A DNA stretch of 64,000 nucleotides, from contig NZ_CAKLDI010000001.1 of the NCBI RefSeq assembly GCF_921293875.1, forward strand, positions 898,475-962,474. The letters run 5' to 3'. This DNA is from Vibrio stylophorae (GTDB lineage Bacteria > Pseudomonadota > Gammaproteobacteria > Enterobacterales > Vibrionaceae). The notes below the pieces were generated by a model. The model was not told where the DNA came from. It searched no databases and saw only the letters and a program-made list of their open reading frames with translations. Every line of letters begins with the position of its first letter. The first letter of the stretch is position 1. The translations under genes were made by a program, and so were the position numbers. Of this stretch, positions 1 through 8,716 are shown in pieces.

Positions 1-831
1 GCAGCGATTGAAGCTGAGTGGCACACAGAGCCTGCTCCAGCTGCCTTTACTCTGGTTGGTTTCCCGAACCAAGAGACCATGGAAACCGATTATGCGATTA
101 AGATTCCTTATTTGATGGGTATCATCGCAACGCGTTCTTTGGATACCCAAGTAACAGGTTTACGTGATCTTGTGACTGAGCATGAAGGTCGTATTCGTAA
201 TGGTATCGTTGCCTATGATTTGCTTGAGAAGCTTCGCGCTGGTGAGCGCACACCTGAAAACATCGCTGCATTTAACAATGTAAAAGATGATTTGGGTTAC
301 GGCTTCTTGCTCAAGGCTTACACCGATAAGGTGGTAGATGCTACTGACGCACAAATTCAAGCCGCAGCAAAAGATTCGATTCCACATGTTGCACCATTGT
401 TCTGGAGCTTCCGTATCATGGTGGGCTGTGGTTTCTTGATGCTCGGTATCTTTGGCGCAGCCTTTATTCAGACTTGTCGTCACCGTATTGGTGATAAAAA
501 ATGGCTGCTTAAAGCTGCGCTATACGGCATTCCATTGCCATGGATTGCGATTGAAGCTGGTTGGTTTGTTGCCGAATATGGCCGTCAGCCATGGGCCGTA
601 GGTGAGGTGCTGCCTGTACATCTAGCTGCATCACAGCTGGCGAAAGGCGACATCATCTTCTCCATCGTGGCGATCTGTAGCCTTTACACCTTGTTCTTAA
701 TTGCCGAACTCTACTTGATGTTCAAGTTTGCACGCCTAGGTCCAAGTAGCCTAAAAACAGGGCGTTATCACTTTGAACAAGAAGCGGCGAAGCGTCAGCA
801 ATCTGGTGCTGATCGCACAGTAGAAGCTTAA
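1..831 (+). CDS. cydA: Cytochrome bd ubiquinol oxidase subunit I, 3' part
   Basis: The reading frame is open from base 1 and gives the last 276 residues of CydA; the start lies upstream of the window. CydA carries the haem and quinol sites of cytochrome bd, a high-affinity terminal oxidase of the inner membrane. Visible family marks are the end of the Q-loop region, the FWSFRIMVG segment that in the family contains the haem b595/b558-side methionine, and the GRQPW motif before the last two membrane helices. The C-terminal tail is hydrophilic. It is followed after 15 bases by cydB with a clear AAGGAGA site, so the genes form one operon. Identification is secure; only the N-terminal part is missing. 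Confidence 0.96.
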   Translation, partial: AAIEAEWHTEPAPAAFTLVGFPNQETMETDYAIKIPYLMGIIATRSLDTQVTGLRDLVTEHEGRIRNGIVAYDLLEKLRAGERTPENIAAFNNVKDDLGYGFLLKAYTDKVVDATDAQIQAAAKDSIPHVAPLFWSFRIMVGCGFLMLGIFGAAFIQTCRHRIGDKKWLLKAALYGIPLPWIAIEAGWFVAEYGRQPWAVGEVLPVHLAASQLAKGDIIFSIVAICSLYTLFLIAELYLMFKFARLGPSSLKTGRYHFEQEAAKRQQSGADRTVEA

Positions 832-846
832 TCAAGGAGAGACAGC

Positions 847-1983
847 ATGTTTGATTATGAAATTTTACGCTTTATCTGGTGGGTACTGGTTGGTGTCCTA
901 CTGATTGGTTTCGCTGTGACTGATGGCTTTGATATGGGGGTGGGTGCTCTCATCCCTGTGATTGGCAAAAGTGACAATGAACGCCGCGTGATGATTAACT
1001 CAGTGGCACCGCACTGGGATGGTAACCAAGTTTGGTTGATCACCGCAGGTGGTGCACTATTTGCCGCTTGGCCTTTGGTCTACGCAACAGCGTTCTCAGG
1101 CTTCTATGTAGCGATGATTCTAACCTTGGCGGCATTATTCTTCCGTCCAATTGGTTTTGATTACCGCTCTAAAATTGAAGATCCACGCTGGCGTAACATG
1201 TGGGACTGGGGTCTGTTTGTTGGTGGTTTTGTACCACCAGTGATCTTCGGTGTTGCTTTTGGCAACCTGATGCAAGGCGTTCCGTTCCAGTTGAGTGAAT
1301 TGTTGATTCCAAAATACACGGGCAGCTTCTTTGGTTTGCTTAATCCATTTGCATTGTTGTGCGGTGTGGTGAGCTTGCTGATGATTGTGACCCAAGGTGC
1401 AACTTGGCTACAGATGAAAACCACAGATGCGCTACACAGCCGTGCACGTACAGTGGCTCAACTAACTGCGCTAGGTACCGCGGTGTGCTTTGCATTGGCT
1501 GGTGTTTGGGCATATCACTTGGAAGCTTTCCGCATTGTTGGTGAGTTAGACCTAAATGCTGCATCAAACCCACTACTGAAAGAAGTCACCATGGCTAAAG
1601 GCGCGTTGTTTGATAATTTCAATGCCATGCCTGCACTGTGGATTGCGCCAGCACTGGGCGTAGTGATGCCACTACTAACAGTTGTGCTATCACGCTTTGA
1701 GCGTTGTGGTTGGAGCTTCCTGACTTCAAGCTTGGCACTTGCTGGGATTATTTTGACGGCTGGTTTTGCAATGTTCCCATTTGTGATGCCATCAATCACT
1801 TTCCCGAACCACAGCTTGACTATGTGGGATGCAACCTCAAGTCAGCTCACTTTGAGCATCATGACGATTGCGGCTGCTATCTTTGTGCCAATCATTCTTG
1901 GTTACACCACTTGGTGTTACGCCAAAATGTTTGGTCGTTTGGATAACAAGTTTATCGAAGACAATAAAACGTCATTGTACTAA
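847..1983 (+). CDS. cydB: Cytochrome bd ubiquinol oxidase subunit II
   Basis: A 378-residue polytopic membrane protein, the usual length for CydB. It starts FDYEILRFIWWVLVG and has the FAVTDGFDMGVG segment and the PHWDGNQVWL motif typical of the family. CydB pairs with CydA to form the bd oxidase, which reduces oxygen to water with electrons from ubiquinol without pumping protons. The ATG is preceded by AAGGAGAGACAGC. It is directly followed by cydX and ybgE, the conserved cydABX-ybgE order of enterobacteria and vibrios. Confidence 0.97.
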   Translation: MFDYEILRFIWWVLVGVLLIGFAVTDGFDMGVGALIPVIGKSDNERRVMINSVAPHWDGNQVWLITAGGALFAAWPLVYATAFSGFYVAMILTLAALFFRPIGFDYRSKIEDPRWRNMWDWGLFVGGFVPPVIFGVAFGNLMQGVPFQLSELLIPKYTGSFFGLLNPFALLCGVVSLLMIVTQGATWLQMKTTDALHSRARTVAQLTALGTAVCFALAGVWAYHLEAFRIVGELDLNAASNPLLKEVTMAKGALFDNFNAMPALWIAPALGVVMPLLTVVLSRFERCGWSFLTSSLALAGIILTAGFAMFPFVMPSITFPNHSLTMWDATSSQLTLSIMTIAAAIFVPIILGYTTWCYAKMFGRLDNKFIEDNKTSLY

Positions 1984-2001
1984 GCCAAAGGAGACGAAAC
2001 G

Positions 2002-2124
2002 ATGTGGTATTTTGCATGGATTTTGGGCGTACTATTGGCTTGCTCATTTGGTATTATCAACGCACTTTGGCTAGAGCAAAGTGAAGCGATGGACAAAGAC
2101 GAGCAATCTGGCAATGACGCCTAA
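2002..2124 (+). CDS. cydX: Cytochrome bd small subunit CydX
   Basis: A 40-residue ORF starting MWYFAWILGVLLACSFGIIN, with one membrane helix followed by an acidic tail (EQSEAMDKDEQ). The MWYFxWILG start and the length are diagnostic of CydX, which binds CydA and stabilises the haems of the bd oxidase. An AAAGGAGACGAAACG leader gives a good ribosome site. The gene overlaps the ybgE start by 11 bases, suggesting translational coupling. Confidence 0.95.
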   Translation: MWYFAWILGVLLACSFGIINALWLEQSEAMDKDEQSGNDA

Positions 2125-2422
2125 TGCCTTTACAAATCGGCTCGATGATTATCATCGAGCCATTTCTGCCTTTCCATGGCGGATAATTTCATTTATCGGC
2201 GCTACTGTATTTATGGCGCTGGTGATGTGGGATCCCGTCGCGTTTGCAGAATCGATCGGTGGTTTTAATGTGATACGTGGTATTGGCCTGATTTGGGCTG
2301 TCTGTATCGGTATGATCCACGCCGTCGGTTTTTTTCCGCAGCGCTGGTATTGGCAACTTATTTTTTCTCCTTTCATTGCATGGCCTGTGTATCTTTGCTT
2401 CACATGCCTGTACTTTTTGTAA
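2114..2422 (+). CDS. ybgE: Cyd operon protein YbgE
   Basis: A 102-residue membrane protein with about three helices, matching YbgE in size, position and motifs (GIGLIWAVCIGMIHAVGF, FPQRWYWQLIFSP). Its role is not established; it always travels with cydABX. I chose ATG at 2114, inside the end of cydX. An in-frame GTG at 2081 would add 11 residues that do not resemble the family. A strong hairpin without a T run follows at 2438-2467. Confidence 0.88.
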   Translation: MTPNAFTNRLDDYHRAISAFPWRIISFIGATVFMALVMWDPVAFAESIGGFNVIRGIGLIWAVCIGMIHAVGFFPQRWYWQLIFSPFIAWPVYLCFTCLYFL

Positions 2423-2437
2423 TTGGATGAAAATACT

Positions 2438-2467
2438 GCAAGCGGTCATAAAAGAGTGACCGCTTGC
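2438..2467 (+). terminator. Perfect 11-bp hairpin after ybgE
   Basis: GCAAGCGGTCA and TGACCGCTTGC pair perfectly around an 8-base loop just after the ybgE stop. The 3' side is not followed by a T run, so it is either a weak or Rho-assisted terminator, or a 3'-end stabiliser separating the cyd operon from ybgC-tol-pal. Confidence 0.55.
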
Positions 2468-2507
2468 GCTATTTCTCGGCAACTACAACGCTTTCCCGCC
2501 TAGATTC

Positions 2508-2537
2508 TTTACCAATTATTGCCAACTTAGGTATAGT
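2508..2537 (+). promoter_or_regulatory. Candidate sigma-70 promoter for ybgC-tolQRA
   Basis: TTTACC (2508-2513) and TATAGT (2532-2537) are 18 bases apart and lie 36 bases before the ybgC ATG. They match four and five of six consensus positions. This is inference from motif and position only. Confidence 0.4.
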
Positions 2538-2572
2538 ATGAGCCCAATTTACATAGGGATATCAATAGGCTT

Positions 2573-2983
2573 ATGGCAATTCCTTCATTTTCTTGGCCGG
2601 TGCGTGTCTATTATGAAGACACAGATGCCGGAGGTGTGGTTTACCATGCCAATTACCTTAAGTTCTTTGAGCGTGCGCGAACTGAATTTTTACGCGCAAA
2701 AGGTGTCACACAAGAGCCGCTCCTAGCACAGGATATCGCTTTTGTGGTCAATCATATGTCGATTGATTTCATCCAACCCGCGCGTTTAGATGATGCGTTG
2801 GAAGTTGTTACTGAAGTAACCCATATGCGCCGAGTTGCCATTGAATTTTGTCAAACTTTGGTTAATTCTGCTGGCCAGTGCTTGTGTCGCGCCAATGTTC
2901 AGGTAGCCTGCATTAACCCCAAAAAGACCAAACCTGTTGCCATACCTACAACGATTATTGCGGAGTTGAATCGTGAATCCTGA
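2573..2983 (+). CDS. ybgC: Tol-Pal system acyl-CoA thioesterase YbgC
   Basis: A 136-residue hotdog-fold protein. The 4HBT motif [20 protein letters not shown] near residues 14-33 contains the catalytic aspartate and the conserved HANY. YbgC hydrolyses short- to medium-chain acyl-CoA or acyl-ACP in the cytoplasm and is always the first gene of the tol-pal operon, where it may link phospholipid synthesis to envelope constriction. Its 3' end overlaps the tolQ GTG by 11 bases. Confidence 0.95.
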   Translation: MAIPSFSWPVRVYYEDTDAGGVVYHANYLKFFERARTEFLRAKGVTQEPLLAQDIAFVVNHMSIDFIQPARLDDALEVVTEVTHMRRVAIEFCQTLVNSAGQCLCRANVQVACINPKKTKPVAIPTTIIAELNRES

Positions 2984-3668
2984 ACCAACCGGTGAACTAT
3001 CCATTATCAAACTGATCTTTGAAGCCAGCTTGCTTGTGCAGTTGGTGATGTTGATTTTGGTCCTTTTTTCGATTGTCTCTTGGGCAATGATTATTAAGCG
3101 AAGCCAAGCACTCGGCGAAGCGAAGCGTCGTAGCGAGCGTTTTGATGAACGTTTTTGGTCTGGCATTGATCTTGCGCAGTTATACCAAGAAGTGAATGCA
3201 CGTAGTAATCACATTACGGGCGCTGAGAAAATTTTCCACGCAGGCTTTAAAGAGTTTGCCCGTCTGCATCGTCATAATAGTCAATCACCTGAATATGTGA
3301 TGGAAGGGACTAGCCGCGCCATGCGTGTTGCTTTTTCTCGTGAGGTTGAAAAGCTGGAAGCTGGCCTGCCATTTTTAGCCACCGTCGGCTCTATCAGTCC
3401 ATATATCGGTCTATTTGGTACCGTATGGGGCATCATGCACTCCTTTGTTGCGCTGGGCGCAGTGAAACAAGCGACCCTAAACATGGTTGCACCAGGGATT
3501 GCAGAAGCCTTGATTGCAACTGCGATGGGTCTATTTGCGGCGATTCCTGCCGTGATGTTCTATAACCGTCTCACCGTGAAAGTGACTCATCTTGAGCATG
3601 CTTATGGCACCTTTATGGAAGAGTTCGCAAGTATTCTTCACCGCCAAGCATCCTCTGTTCAGGAGTAA
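2973..3668 (+). CDS. tolQ: Tol-Pal system motor subunit TolQ
   Basis: A 231-residue inner-membrane protein of the ExbB/MotA family. One N-terminal helix (about residues 17-38) is followed by a cytoplasmic domain, then two helices with the [26 protein letters not shown] segment that lines the proton channel. With TolR it uses the proton-motive force to energise TolA. The start is GTG, preceded by GGAG inside ybgC. TolR follows after three bases. Confidence 0.97.
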   Translation: MNPEPTGELSIIKLIFEASLLVQLVMLILVLFSIVSWAMIIKRSQALGEAKRRSERFDERFWSGIDLAQLYQEVNARSNHITGAEKIFHAGFKEFARLHRHNSQSPEYVMEGTSRAMRVAFSREVEKLEAGLPFLATVGSISPYIGLFGTVWGIMHSFVALGAVKQATLNMVAPGIAEALIATAMGLFAAIPAVMFYNRLTVKVTHLEHAYGTFMEEFASILHRQASSVQE

Positions 3669-3671
3669 GTC

Positions 3672-4112
3672 ATGGGGTATCAATATAAGCGTCGTAAGAT
3701 GACCGCAGAGATCAATGTGGTGCCCTACATCGATGTGATGTTGGTACTGCTCATTATCTTTATGGTGACAGCGCCATTTATTACCCAAGGTGTGGACGTA
3801 CAACTACCCACCTCTAGTGATGCAAAAACAGCCGCAGATATTGCCGATAAAAGTGGTGAAAGTAGCTTTATTATTGTGGAAGTTTCTGCCGATGGTCGCT
3901 ATCGCATCAGTATTGATGGCGGCGATAAAATCCCTGTGACTGCCCAGGAGATGGCGCTGCAAGTGAAAGCGGCTTTGTCGCTGAAACCTAAATCCAATGT
4001 GATGGTAGGTGGTGATGTAAACACCCCTTATCAAGGCATTATTGATGCACTGAATATTTTGACTCAAGCGGGTGTCGAGTCCGTGGGATTGATGACGGAG
4101 CCTGCAGCTTAA
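3672..4112 (+). CDS. tolR: Tol-Pal system motor subunit TolR
   Basis: A 146-residue ExbD/TolR protein. A short cytoplasmic start with KMTAEINVVPYIDVMLVLLI leads into a single membrane helix whose aspartate (in YIDVML) is the proton-conducting residue. The rest is periplasmic and ends with GGDVNTPYQGIIDALNILTQAGVESVGLMTEP, the family's C-terminal fold. It works with TolQ to drive TolA. Confidence 0.97.
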   Translation: MGYQYKRRKMTAEINVVPYIDVMLVLLIIFMVTAPFITQGVDVQLPTSSDAKTAADIADKSGESSFIIVEVSADGRYRISIDGGDKIPVTAQEMALQVKAALSLKPKSNVMVGGDVNTPYQGIIDALNILTQAGVESVGLMTEPAA

Positions 4113-4115
4113 AGC

Positions 4116-5138
4116 ATGGATAAAGACAACAATCTGACCTTTGCCATTATTCTCTCAGTATTGCTGCATGCTGGGCTGGCGCTTGCGCTGTTTTTAGCCT
4201 CTTATTTTAATGCGGAGCAAAAACATACATTGCTCGCAGGCGAGAATGTCAAAGCCGTGGTGATTTCGCGTGCTGATGTTGAGCGCCAAGCGCGTGAAAT
4301 TCAGCAAAAACGAACGGCGGCAGAGCGAAAAGAGAAGGCAAGGATTAAAGAGCTTGAAAACCAATCGGCTGCTTTAGAGCAAAAACGCAAAGCGGCAGAG
4401 GAAGAAACCAAGCGCCTTGAGAAAGAGCGCCTAAAAGCAGAGCGTGATGCACGTGAAGCACAAAAGCGTAAAAAAGAACAGTTAGCGGAAGAAAAACGCG
4501 CGCAAGAAGCCGCTAAAATAGCTGAACAGAAAAGACAAAAAGAGATCGCAGTACAGCAAGCTGCGAAACAAAAAGCAGACGCAGAACGAAAAGCTGCTGA
4601 GCAAGCAAAACGTAAAGCTGAAGCTGAACAAAAAGCGGCAGAAGCAGCCAAACGTAAAGCTGAGACTGAGCGAAAAGCTGCGGAAAAAGCCAAGCGAAAA
4701 GCTGAAGCAGAGCGTAAAGCAGCAGAAAAACGCAAAGCCGAAGCTAAACGTAAAGCAGCCGAGGCTGCGCGCAAACAAAAAGAGCAAGATGCCGCACTGG
4801 CAGCCATGATGGAAGGACTCGAGACCGAGCAAGCGGGGCGAAACCAAGCGCGCGGTCAACAGGTCAACAGTGAAATTGCACGTTATGCGGCTATCTACCG
4901 TGACCTCATCATGAATAATCTCTTGATTGAAGAGCGTTTTCGCGGACAAGAATGTAAAATCCGTTTGCGATTAGCAAAGAATGGTTTGATGACGGATATG
5001 CAAGTTCGTGGTGGCAATGATTCTTTATGTCGTGCGACGCAAGCGGCCGTATATAAAGTTGGCAGCTTTCCGATGCCAAAAGATCCGAAAGTGATCGAAC
5101 AACTACGCTCAATTAATTTAACCGTTGAGCCAGAGTAA
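4116..5138 (+). CDS. tolA: Tol-Pal energy transducer TolA
   Basis: A 340-residue protein with one N-terminal membrane anchor (about residues 9-30), then a long alanine/lysine/glutamate-rich coiled coil (about 45-235). Many KAEAEQKAAEAAKRKAE-type units are visible there. A globular C-terminal domain contains CKIRLRLAKNGLMTDMQVRGG and CRATQAAVYKVGSFPMP. The helix spans the periplasm and domain III contacts Pal and TolB. The lysine/alanine repeat makes long spurious antisense frames. It is tightly packed between tolR and tolB. Confidence 0.96.
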   Translation: MDKDNNLTFAIILSVLLHAGLALALFLASYFNAEQKHTLLAGENVKAVVISRADVERQAREIQQKRTAAERKEKARIKELENQSAALEQKRKAAEEETKRLEKERLKAERDAREAQKRKKEQLAEEKRAQEAAKIAEQKRQKEIAVQQAAKQKADAERKAAEQAKRKAEAEQKAAEAAKRKAETERKAAEKAKRKAEAERKAAEKRKAEAKRKAAEAARKQKEQDAALAAMMEGLETEQAGRNQARGQQVNSEIARYAAIYRDLIMNNLLIEERFRGQECKIRLRLAKNGLMTDMQVRGGNDSLCRATQAAVYKVGSFPMPKDPKVIEQLRSINLTVEPE

Positions 5139-5150
5139 GAAGGAACCACG

Positions 5151-6518
5151 ATGTTAAAGCATTGGTTAAAACCATGGGTATTGCTGATAAGCATGTTTGC
5201 ACTTCAAGCCCATGCTGAATTGGAAATCGTCATTACCAAGGGGGTTGATTCAGCGCGTCCTATTGCCGTGGTGCCATTCCAGTTTGAAGGCACCAAGCCG
5301 ATGACTCAGGACATTGCGAAAATCGTCGCCATGGATCTGCAGCGCAGTGGTTACTTTAGCCCAGTGGCAACAAGTAATTTACCGCGTACTCCATATCCTG
5401 ATCAGTATATTAATTTTTCCGAGTGGACTGATCGCGGTATTGACGCCATCGTCACGGGTAAAATTACCCAGCAAGCCGATGGTAACTATACCGTGCATTA
5501 TCAGCTGATTGATGCGGTTCGCGGCAAAAATACCGGCGGGCAAACCACAGAAGTAGCGGCTGATGGCACTACCACTACGGTGCGTGACCATGTTCTGCTC
5601 AACAACATTGTGCGCGATTTGCCCAATAAGCAGGCGCGCACCTATGCCCACCGTATTTCGGATCTCGTGTTTGAAGAACTGACAGGCATTCGTGGGGCGT
5701 TTCGTACCCATATTGCTTATGTCGTGGTGGATGATCGCGCGCGTTATCCTTACCAATTGCGCGTTGCCGATTATGATGGTTACAACGAGCGTTTGGTGGT
5801 GCAATCGCGCGAGCCAATCATGTCACCAGCCTGGTCACCAGATGGTCGAAAATTGGCCTATGTGAGCTTTGAAAACCGCCGCTCACAGCTTTTTATTCAA
5901 GACCTCTACAGTGGCAAACGTGAATTGGTTTCATCATTTCCGCGCCACAATGGTTCGCCACAGTTCTCACCAGATGGCAGCAAGCTGGCCATGGTTTTAT
6001 CTAAAAGTGGGAGCTTGCAAATCTATATTTTAGATTTAAAAACCAAGAAGTTGACCCAAGTCACGCATGGTCGTGCAAACAATACCGAAGCATTTTGGGA
6101 TCCAGACGGAAAGTCTCTTATCTTCACCTCGGACCGGGGTGGTCAACCTCAAATTTATCAAGTAAATTTAGCGGACGGACAGACCCGTAGATTAACTTGG
6201 GAAGGTAGCCAGAACCAAGGCGGTCAGATTACACCTGATGGTCAATATATGGTGATGGTGAATCGTAATGCGGGTGGCTTTAATCTCGCGAAGCAAAGTC
6301 TAGACGAAAGTTCAGGCACCAGCGCTGTCCAGATTTTAACTAAGACGCTCTTAGACGAGTCACCAAGTATTGCTCCGAATGGCACTATGATTATCTATAG
6401 CTCCGTTTATGGCAAAAACAATGTGCTCTCTTTGGTGTCCATTGATGGACGTTTCAAGGCTCGCTTACCAGCAACCAATGGTCGTGTTCGCGCACCAGCA
6501 TGGTCACCGTTCTTGTAA
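5151..6518 (+). CDS. tolB: Tol-Pal periplasmic beta-propeller protein TolB
   Basis: A 455-residue protein with a signal peptide ending QAHA|ELEIV, the N-terminal domain (about 25-170) and a six-bladed propeller. Blades are marked by repeated [51 protein letters not shown] and APAWSPFL elements. TolB shuttles between TolA and Pal and controls Pal mobility in the outer membrane. The start has an AGAAGGAACCACG leader. A block shared with the second pal begins immediately after its stop codon. Confidence 0.97.
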   Translation: MLKHWLKPWVLLISMFALQAHAELEIVITKGVDSARPIAVVPFQFEGTKPMTQDIAKIVAMDLQRSGYFSPVATSNLPRTPYPDQYINFSEWTDRGIDAIVTGKITQQADGNYTVHYQLIDAVRGKNTGGQTTEVAADGTTTTVRDHVLLNNIVRDLPNKQARTYAHRISDLVFEELTGIRGAFRTHIAYVVVDDRARYPYQLRVADYDGYNERLVVQSREPIMSPAWSPDGRKLAYVSFENRRSQLFIQDLYSGKRELVSSFPRHNGSPQFSPDGSKLAMVLSKSGSLQIYILDLKTKKLTQVTHGRANNTEAFWDPDGKSLIFTSDRGGQPQIYQVNLADGQTRRLTWEGSQNQGGQITPDGQYMVMVNRNAGGFNLAKQSLDESSGTSAVQILTKTLLDESPSIAPNGTMIIYSSVYGKNNVLSLVSIDGRFKARLPATNGRVRAPAWSPFL

Positions 6519-7043
6519 CGTATCGCGTTTAAAGCAATATAAGGAAACAACATGCAACTTTCTAAATTTTTCAAGGGATTGGCGATTGCGCTACCAGTAT
6601 TGGCACTAGCAGCTTGTACTAACACTGAGAAACCTGAAGAGCAGCCACCAGTGGTTGACACTCCTAAAACTGAGATTGTACAACAGCCAACTAAGCAAGA
6701 GCTTATCGAGCAACTATCTCAAACCAATACAGTATTTTTTGCATTTGACAATGCAGAAATTCAGCCAGAATATGCAAATATGCTTGCAGCGCACGCTGAT
6801 TTTTTGAAAGCATATCCAGATGTGAATGTTATCATTGAAGGTCACGCTGATGAGCGCGGCACCCCTGAGTACAATGTTGCCCTTGGCGAGCGCCGTGCAA
6901 AAGCCGTTGTTGCATACCTTCAAAGCCTCGGTGTACCAAGTGCGCAGCTTTCAATCGTAAGCTATGGTGAATTGAAGCCGCTAGTTCTAGGTCAAGGCGA
7001 TGCAGCATACGCGAAAAACCGTCGCGGTGTGATTGCATACTAA
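6519..7043 (+). repeat. Duplicated pal block, copy 1
   Basis: This copy consists of 33 bases of leader plus the whole pal CDS. It matches 7934-8467 over the leader (28 of 33 bases identical by eye), the signal peptide and the OmpA-like domain. Similarity begins right after the tolB stop codon; the linker region has diverged. Confidence 0.85.
6552..7043 (+). CDS. pal: Peptidoglycan-associated lipoprotein Pal, copy 1
   Basis: A 163-residue lipoprotein. A type II signal with lipobox LAAC (Cys22) is followed by a proline/threonine/glutamate linker (about 23-50) and an OmpA-like peptidoglycan-binding domain with [13 protein letters not shown] and [23 protein letters not shown]. The Asp and Arg that bind diaminopimelate in the family are present. 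Pal anchors the outer membrane to the wall and binds TolB/TolA. It ends NRRGVIAY rather than the usual NRRAVxVY seen in copy 2. It sits in the canonical place between tolB and cpoB, so it is probably the ancestral copy by position. Confidence 0.96.
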   Translation: MQLSKFFKGLAIALPVLALAACTNTEKPEEQPPVVDTPKTEIVQQPTKQELIEQLSQTNTVFFAFDNAEIQPEYANMLAAHADFLKAYPDVNVIIEGHADERGTPEYNVALGERRAKAVVAYLQSLGVPSAQLSIVSYGELKPLVLGQGDAAYAKNRRGVIAY

Positions 7044-7062
7044 TCGACGATTAGGCAAAAAG

Positions 7063-7791
7063 ATGAAAAGTAACAAAAGACAGCCGCTTGTCTTGGCGTT
7101 ACTGATGAGTGCGGCGACCCCTGTGGTCGCCGCACCAGCACCGGTTACGGATGTAACAGGAACGTCAGGCTCAAGCCTTGAGCGCATTGAGCGCTTATTG
7201 GAAGCGCGCAATCAAGTTCAACTTGATATGCAGCGTCAACTACAACAGCTTTCCGGCGAAGTGGATCAGCTTCGTGGTATGGTTGAGCAGAACTCTTACC
7301 AACTGAAACAAGTGGTGGATCGTCAGCGCGATCTCTACCGTGAGTTGGATCAGCTCAGCCAACAAGCGCCAGCGGCAGCAGCAAAAACTGAAACGCCAGC
7401 GGGTAACTACAGCAGTAACTTGTCGGAAAATGAATCCTATGACCATGCGGTTGCATTGGTGCTTGAGAAAAAAGATTTTGATGGTGCAATTCAGGCCTTT
7501 AATCAATTTCTAAAGGATTATCCAAAATCAAGCTACAGCAGTAACGCGCACTACTGGTTAGGGCAAATTTACTTTGCCAAAGGTCAGGGGCAGTCTGCGG
7601 TTGCGCACTTCCAATCCGTGGTTAATGATGCGCAATCATCCAAACGTGCTGATTCATTATTGAAGCTGGGTTTGATTTATCGCAGTAGTGATAAAGGCAA
7701 AGCCAAACAATATTTACAGCAAGTGGTCAGCCAATATCCAGAAAGTGCCACAGCAAAACAAGCAAAAGAAGCGCTCGCTAAACTGAAATAG
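7063..7791 (+). CDS. cpoB: Cell division coordinator CpoB (YbgF)
   Basis: A 242-residue periplasmic protein. A signal peptide (about 1-25) precedes an N-terminal coiled coil (about 35-100, repeated L/Q heptads such as MQRQLQQLSGEVDQLRGMVEQ, reported to trimerise in homologues), then three TPR-like repeats (YDHAVALVLEKKDFDGAIQAF, AHYWLGQIYFAKGQ, LKLGLIYRSSDKGKAKQYL). CpoB modulates PBP1B activity with TolA during constriction. I take ATG 7063 as the start; an upstream in-frame TTG overlapping pal would spoil the signal peptide. Confidence 0.94.
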   Translation: MKSNKRQPLVLALLMSAATPVVAAPAPVTDVTGTSGSSLERIERLLEARNQVQLDMQRQLQQLSGEVDQLRGMVEQNSYQLKQVVDRQRDLYRELDQLSQQAPAAAAKTETPAGNYSSNLSENESYDHAVALVLEKKDFDGAIQAFNQFLKDYPKSSYSSNAHYWLGQIYFAKGQGQSAVAHFQSVVNDAQSSKRADSLLKLGLIYRSSDKGKAKQYLQQVVSQYPESATAKQAKEALAKLK

Positions 7792-7837
7792 TGTTGAGTC
7801 ATTCATTTGCAGCAGGATAGATGGTAAATTTGAGTAC

Positions 7838-7867
7838 AAAATACTGGATAGGTTTATCTAGTATTTT
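7838..7867 (+). terminator. A/T-rich hairpin after cpoB
   Basis: AAAATACTGGATA and TATCTAGTATTTT can pair over 13 positions with one G-T wobble and a GGTT loop. The downstream sequence is T-rich. This may be a weak terminator of tol-pal-cpoB, so that the second pal would need its own promoter; TAGAAT at 7892-7897 is a possible -10. Confidence 0.45.
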
Positions 7868-7933
7868 GAATTTTTAAGCCGAATATCGGTGTAGAATAGT
7901 GAGCGTTACAAGCGAACTGATTGATGCTTGCAA

Positions 7934-8467
7934 CGAATCGCGTTTAAAGGAATACAAGGAAATATCATGCAACTTTCTAAATTTTTTAAGGGCCTAGCGA
8001 TTGCGCTACCAGTAATGACGCTTGCAGCTTGTTCAACAACTGAAGATACAACTGCAACTGGCACAACTGAAAACACTGAGCAAGTGACAATTGTTGAAGA
8101 GTCAGTTGTACCAACTGAAGCGGAAATGATTGCTGAATTGTCTCAAACCAACACTGTATTCTTTGCGTTCGATAACGCAGAAATTCAACCTGAGTATGCA
8201 AACATGCTTGCTGCACACGCTGAATTTTTGAAAGCTTATCCAAACGTAAATGTGACTGTTGAAGGTCACGCAGATGAGCGCGGTACGCCTGAGTACAACA
8301 TCGCACTTGGCGAGCGTCGTGCAAAAGCAGTTGTTGCCTACCTACAAAGCCTAGGTGTTCCAAGCGCGCAGCTTTCTATCGTTAGCTACGGTGAAGAGAA
8401 ACCACTCGTTCTTGGTCAAAATGCAAAAGCTTACGCGCAAAACCGTCGCGCAGTAATCGTATACTAA
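7934..8467 (+). repeat. Duplicated pal block, copy 2
   Basis: Second copy of the leader-plus-pal block at 6519-7043. It shares the CG..ATCGCGTTTAAAG...AAGGAAA leader and the whole coding frame. Most differences in the OmpA-like domain are at third codon positions, indicating an old duplication kept under selection. Confidence 0.85.
7967..8467 (+). CDS. Peptidoglycan-associated lipoprotein Pal, copy 2
   Basis: A 166-residue lipoprotein. Its first 16 residues are identical to those of the upstream Pal, and its OmpA-like domain differs at only about a dozen positions. The lipobox is LAAC with Cys22. The linker (about 23-55) is unrelated, rich in threonine and acidic residues instead of proline. 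Peptidoglycan-binding Asp and Arg (GHADERG, GERRA) are kept, and the end NRRAVIVY matches the consensus better than copy 1. It lies after cpoB, where only one Pal is normally found. The ATG at 7967 is chosen because leader and signal peptide match copy 1. It is likely functional, perhaps with different expression. Confidence 0.94.
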   Translation: MQLSKFFKGLAIALPVMTLAACSTTEDTTATGTTENTEQVTIVEESVVPTEAEMIAELSQTNTVFFAFDNAEIQPEYANMLAAHAEFLKAYPNVNVTVEGHADERGTPEYNIALGERRAKAVVAYLQSLGVPSAQLSIVSYGEEKPLVLGQNAKAYAQNRRAVIVY

Positions 8468-8524
8468 TTGCGTATTGAACAATTGAATGAATGTAATGCC
8501 TATCCATGGGATGAGGGATTGCAA

Positions 8525-8555
8525 AAAAACGGTGGCCTGAGGGTCACCGTTTTTG
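8525..8555 (+). terminator. Intrinsic terminator after second pal
   Basis: AAAAACGGTG pairs with CACCGTTTTT around a short GC-containing loop, ending in a T run. It closes the tol-pal region before nadA. A further GC-rich hairpin without T run lies at 8574-8598 (GCGTG/CACGC enclosing CCTTGC/GCAAGG). Confidence 0.85.
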
Positions 8556-8652
8556 TTTAAACTTGCTGAACTAGCGTGCCTTGCGCAAGGTGCCACGCAT
8601 TGATGTCGCCTGAACATGAAAGGGGAAATTTGTCGGTAAAACCACCGAGATG

Positions 8653-8682
8653 GTGAAATTCGCGCCTGAGGCAGTGTATAAT
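8653..8682 (+). promoter_or_regulatory. Candidate nadA promoter
   Basis: A perfect TATAAT at 8677-8682 lies 34 bases before the nadA ATG. The best -35 at 18 bases spacing is GTGAAA (8653-8658), four of six matches. Confidence 0.55.
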
Positions 8683-8716
8683 CGCACGAGCATCGCTAAA
8701 GACCATAGGCAAAGGA

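Noticed and set aside
2438-2448. GCAAGCGGTCA resembles the ACAAGCGGT uptake signal of some Pasteurellaceae.
   Set aside because: Only one strong copy stands out, it is one arm of a hairpin, and the gene set is vibrio-like; two AGCGGTC fragments elsewhere do not fit the full motif.
4301-4807. 168-residue open frame on the minus strand inside tolA.
   Set aside because: It is an antisense shadow of the alanine/lysine repeat (reads as Ala/Ser/Phe/Arg), has no ribosome site and no protein-like pattern.
6552-7043. First pal as a decaying pseudogene because of its unusual NRRGVIAY end.
   Set aside because: The frame is intact, lipobox and peptidoglycan-binding residues are present, and the gene sits in the canonical operon position.
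7792-8716. tRNA genes between cpoB and nadA, as in E. coli.
   Set aside because: No cloverleaf, TTCGA arm or CCA end was found; the space holds the second pal.
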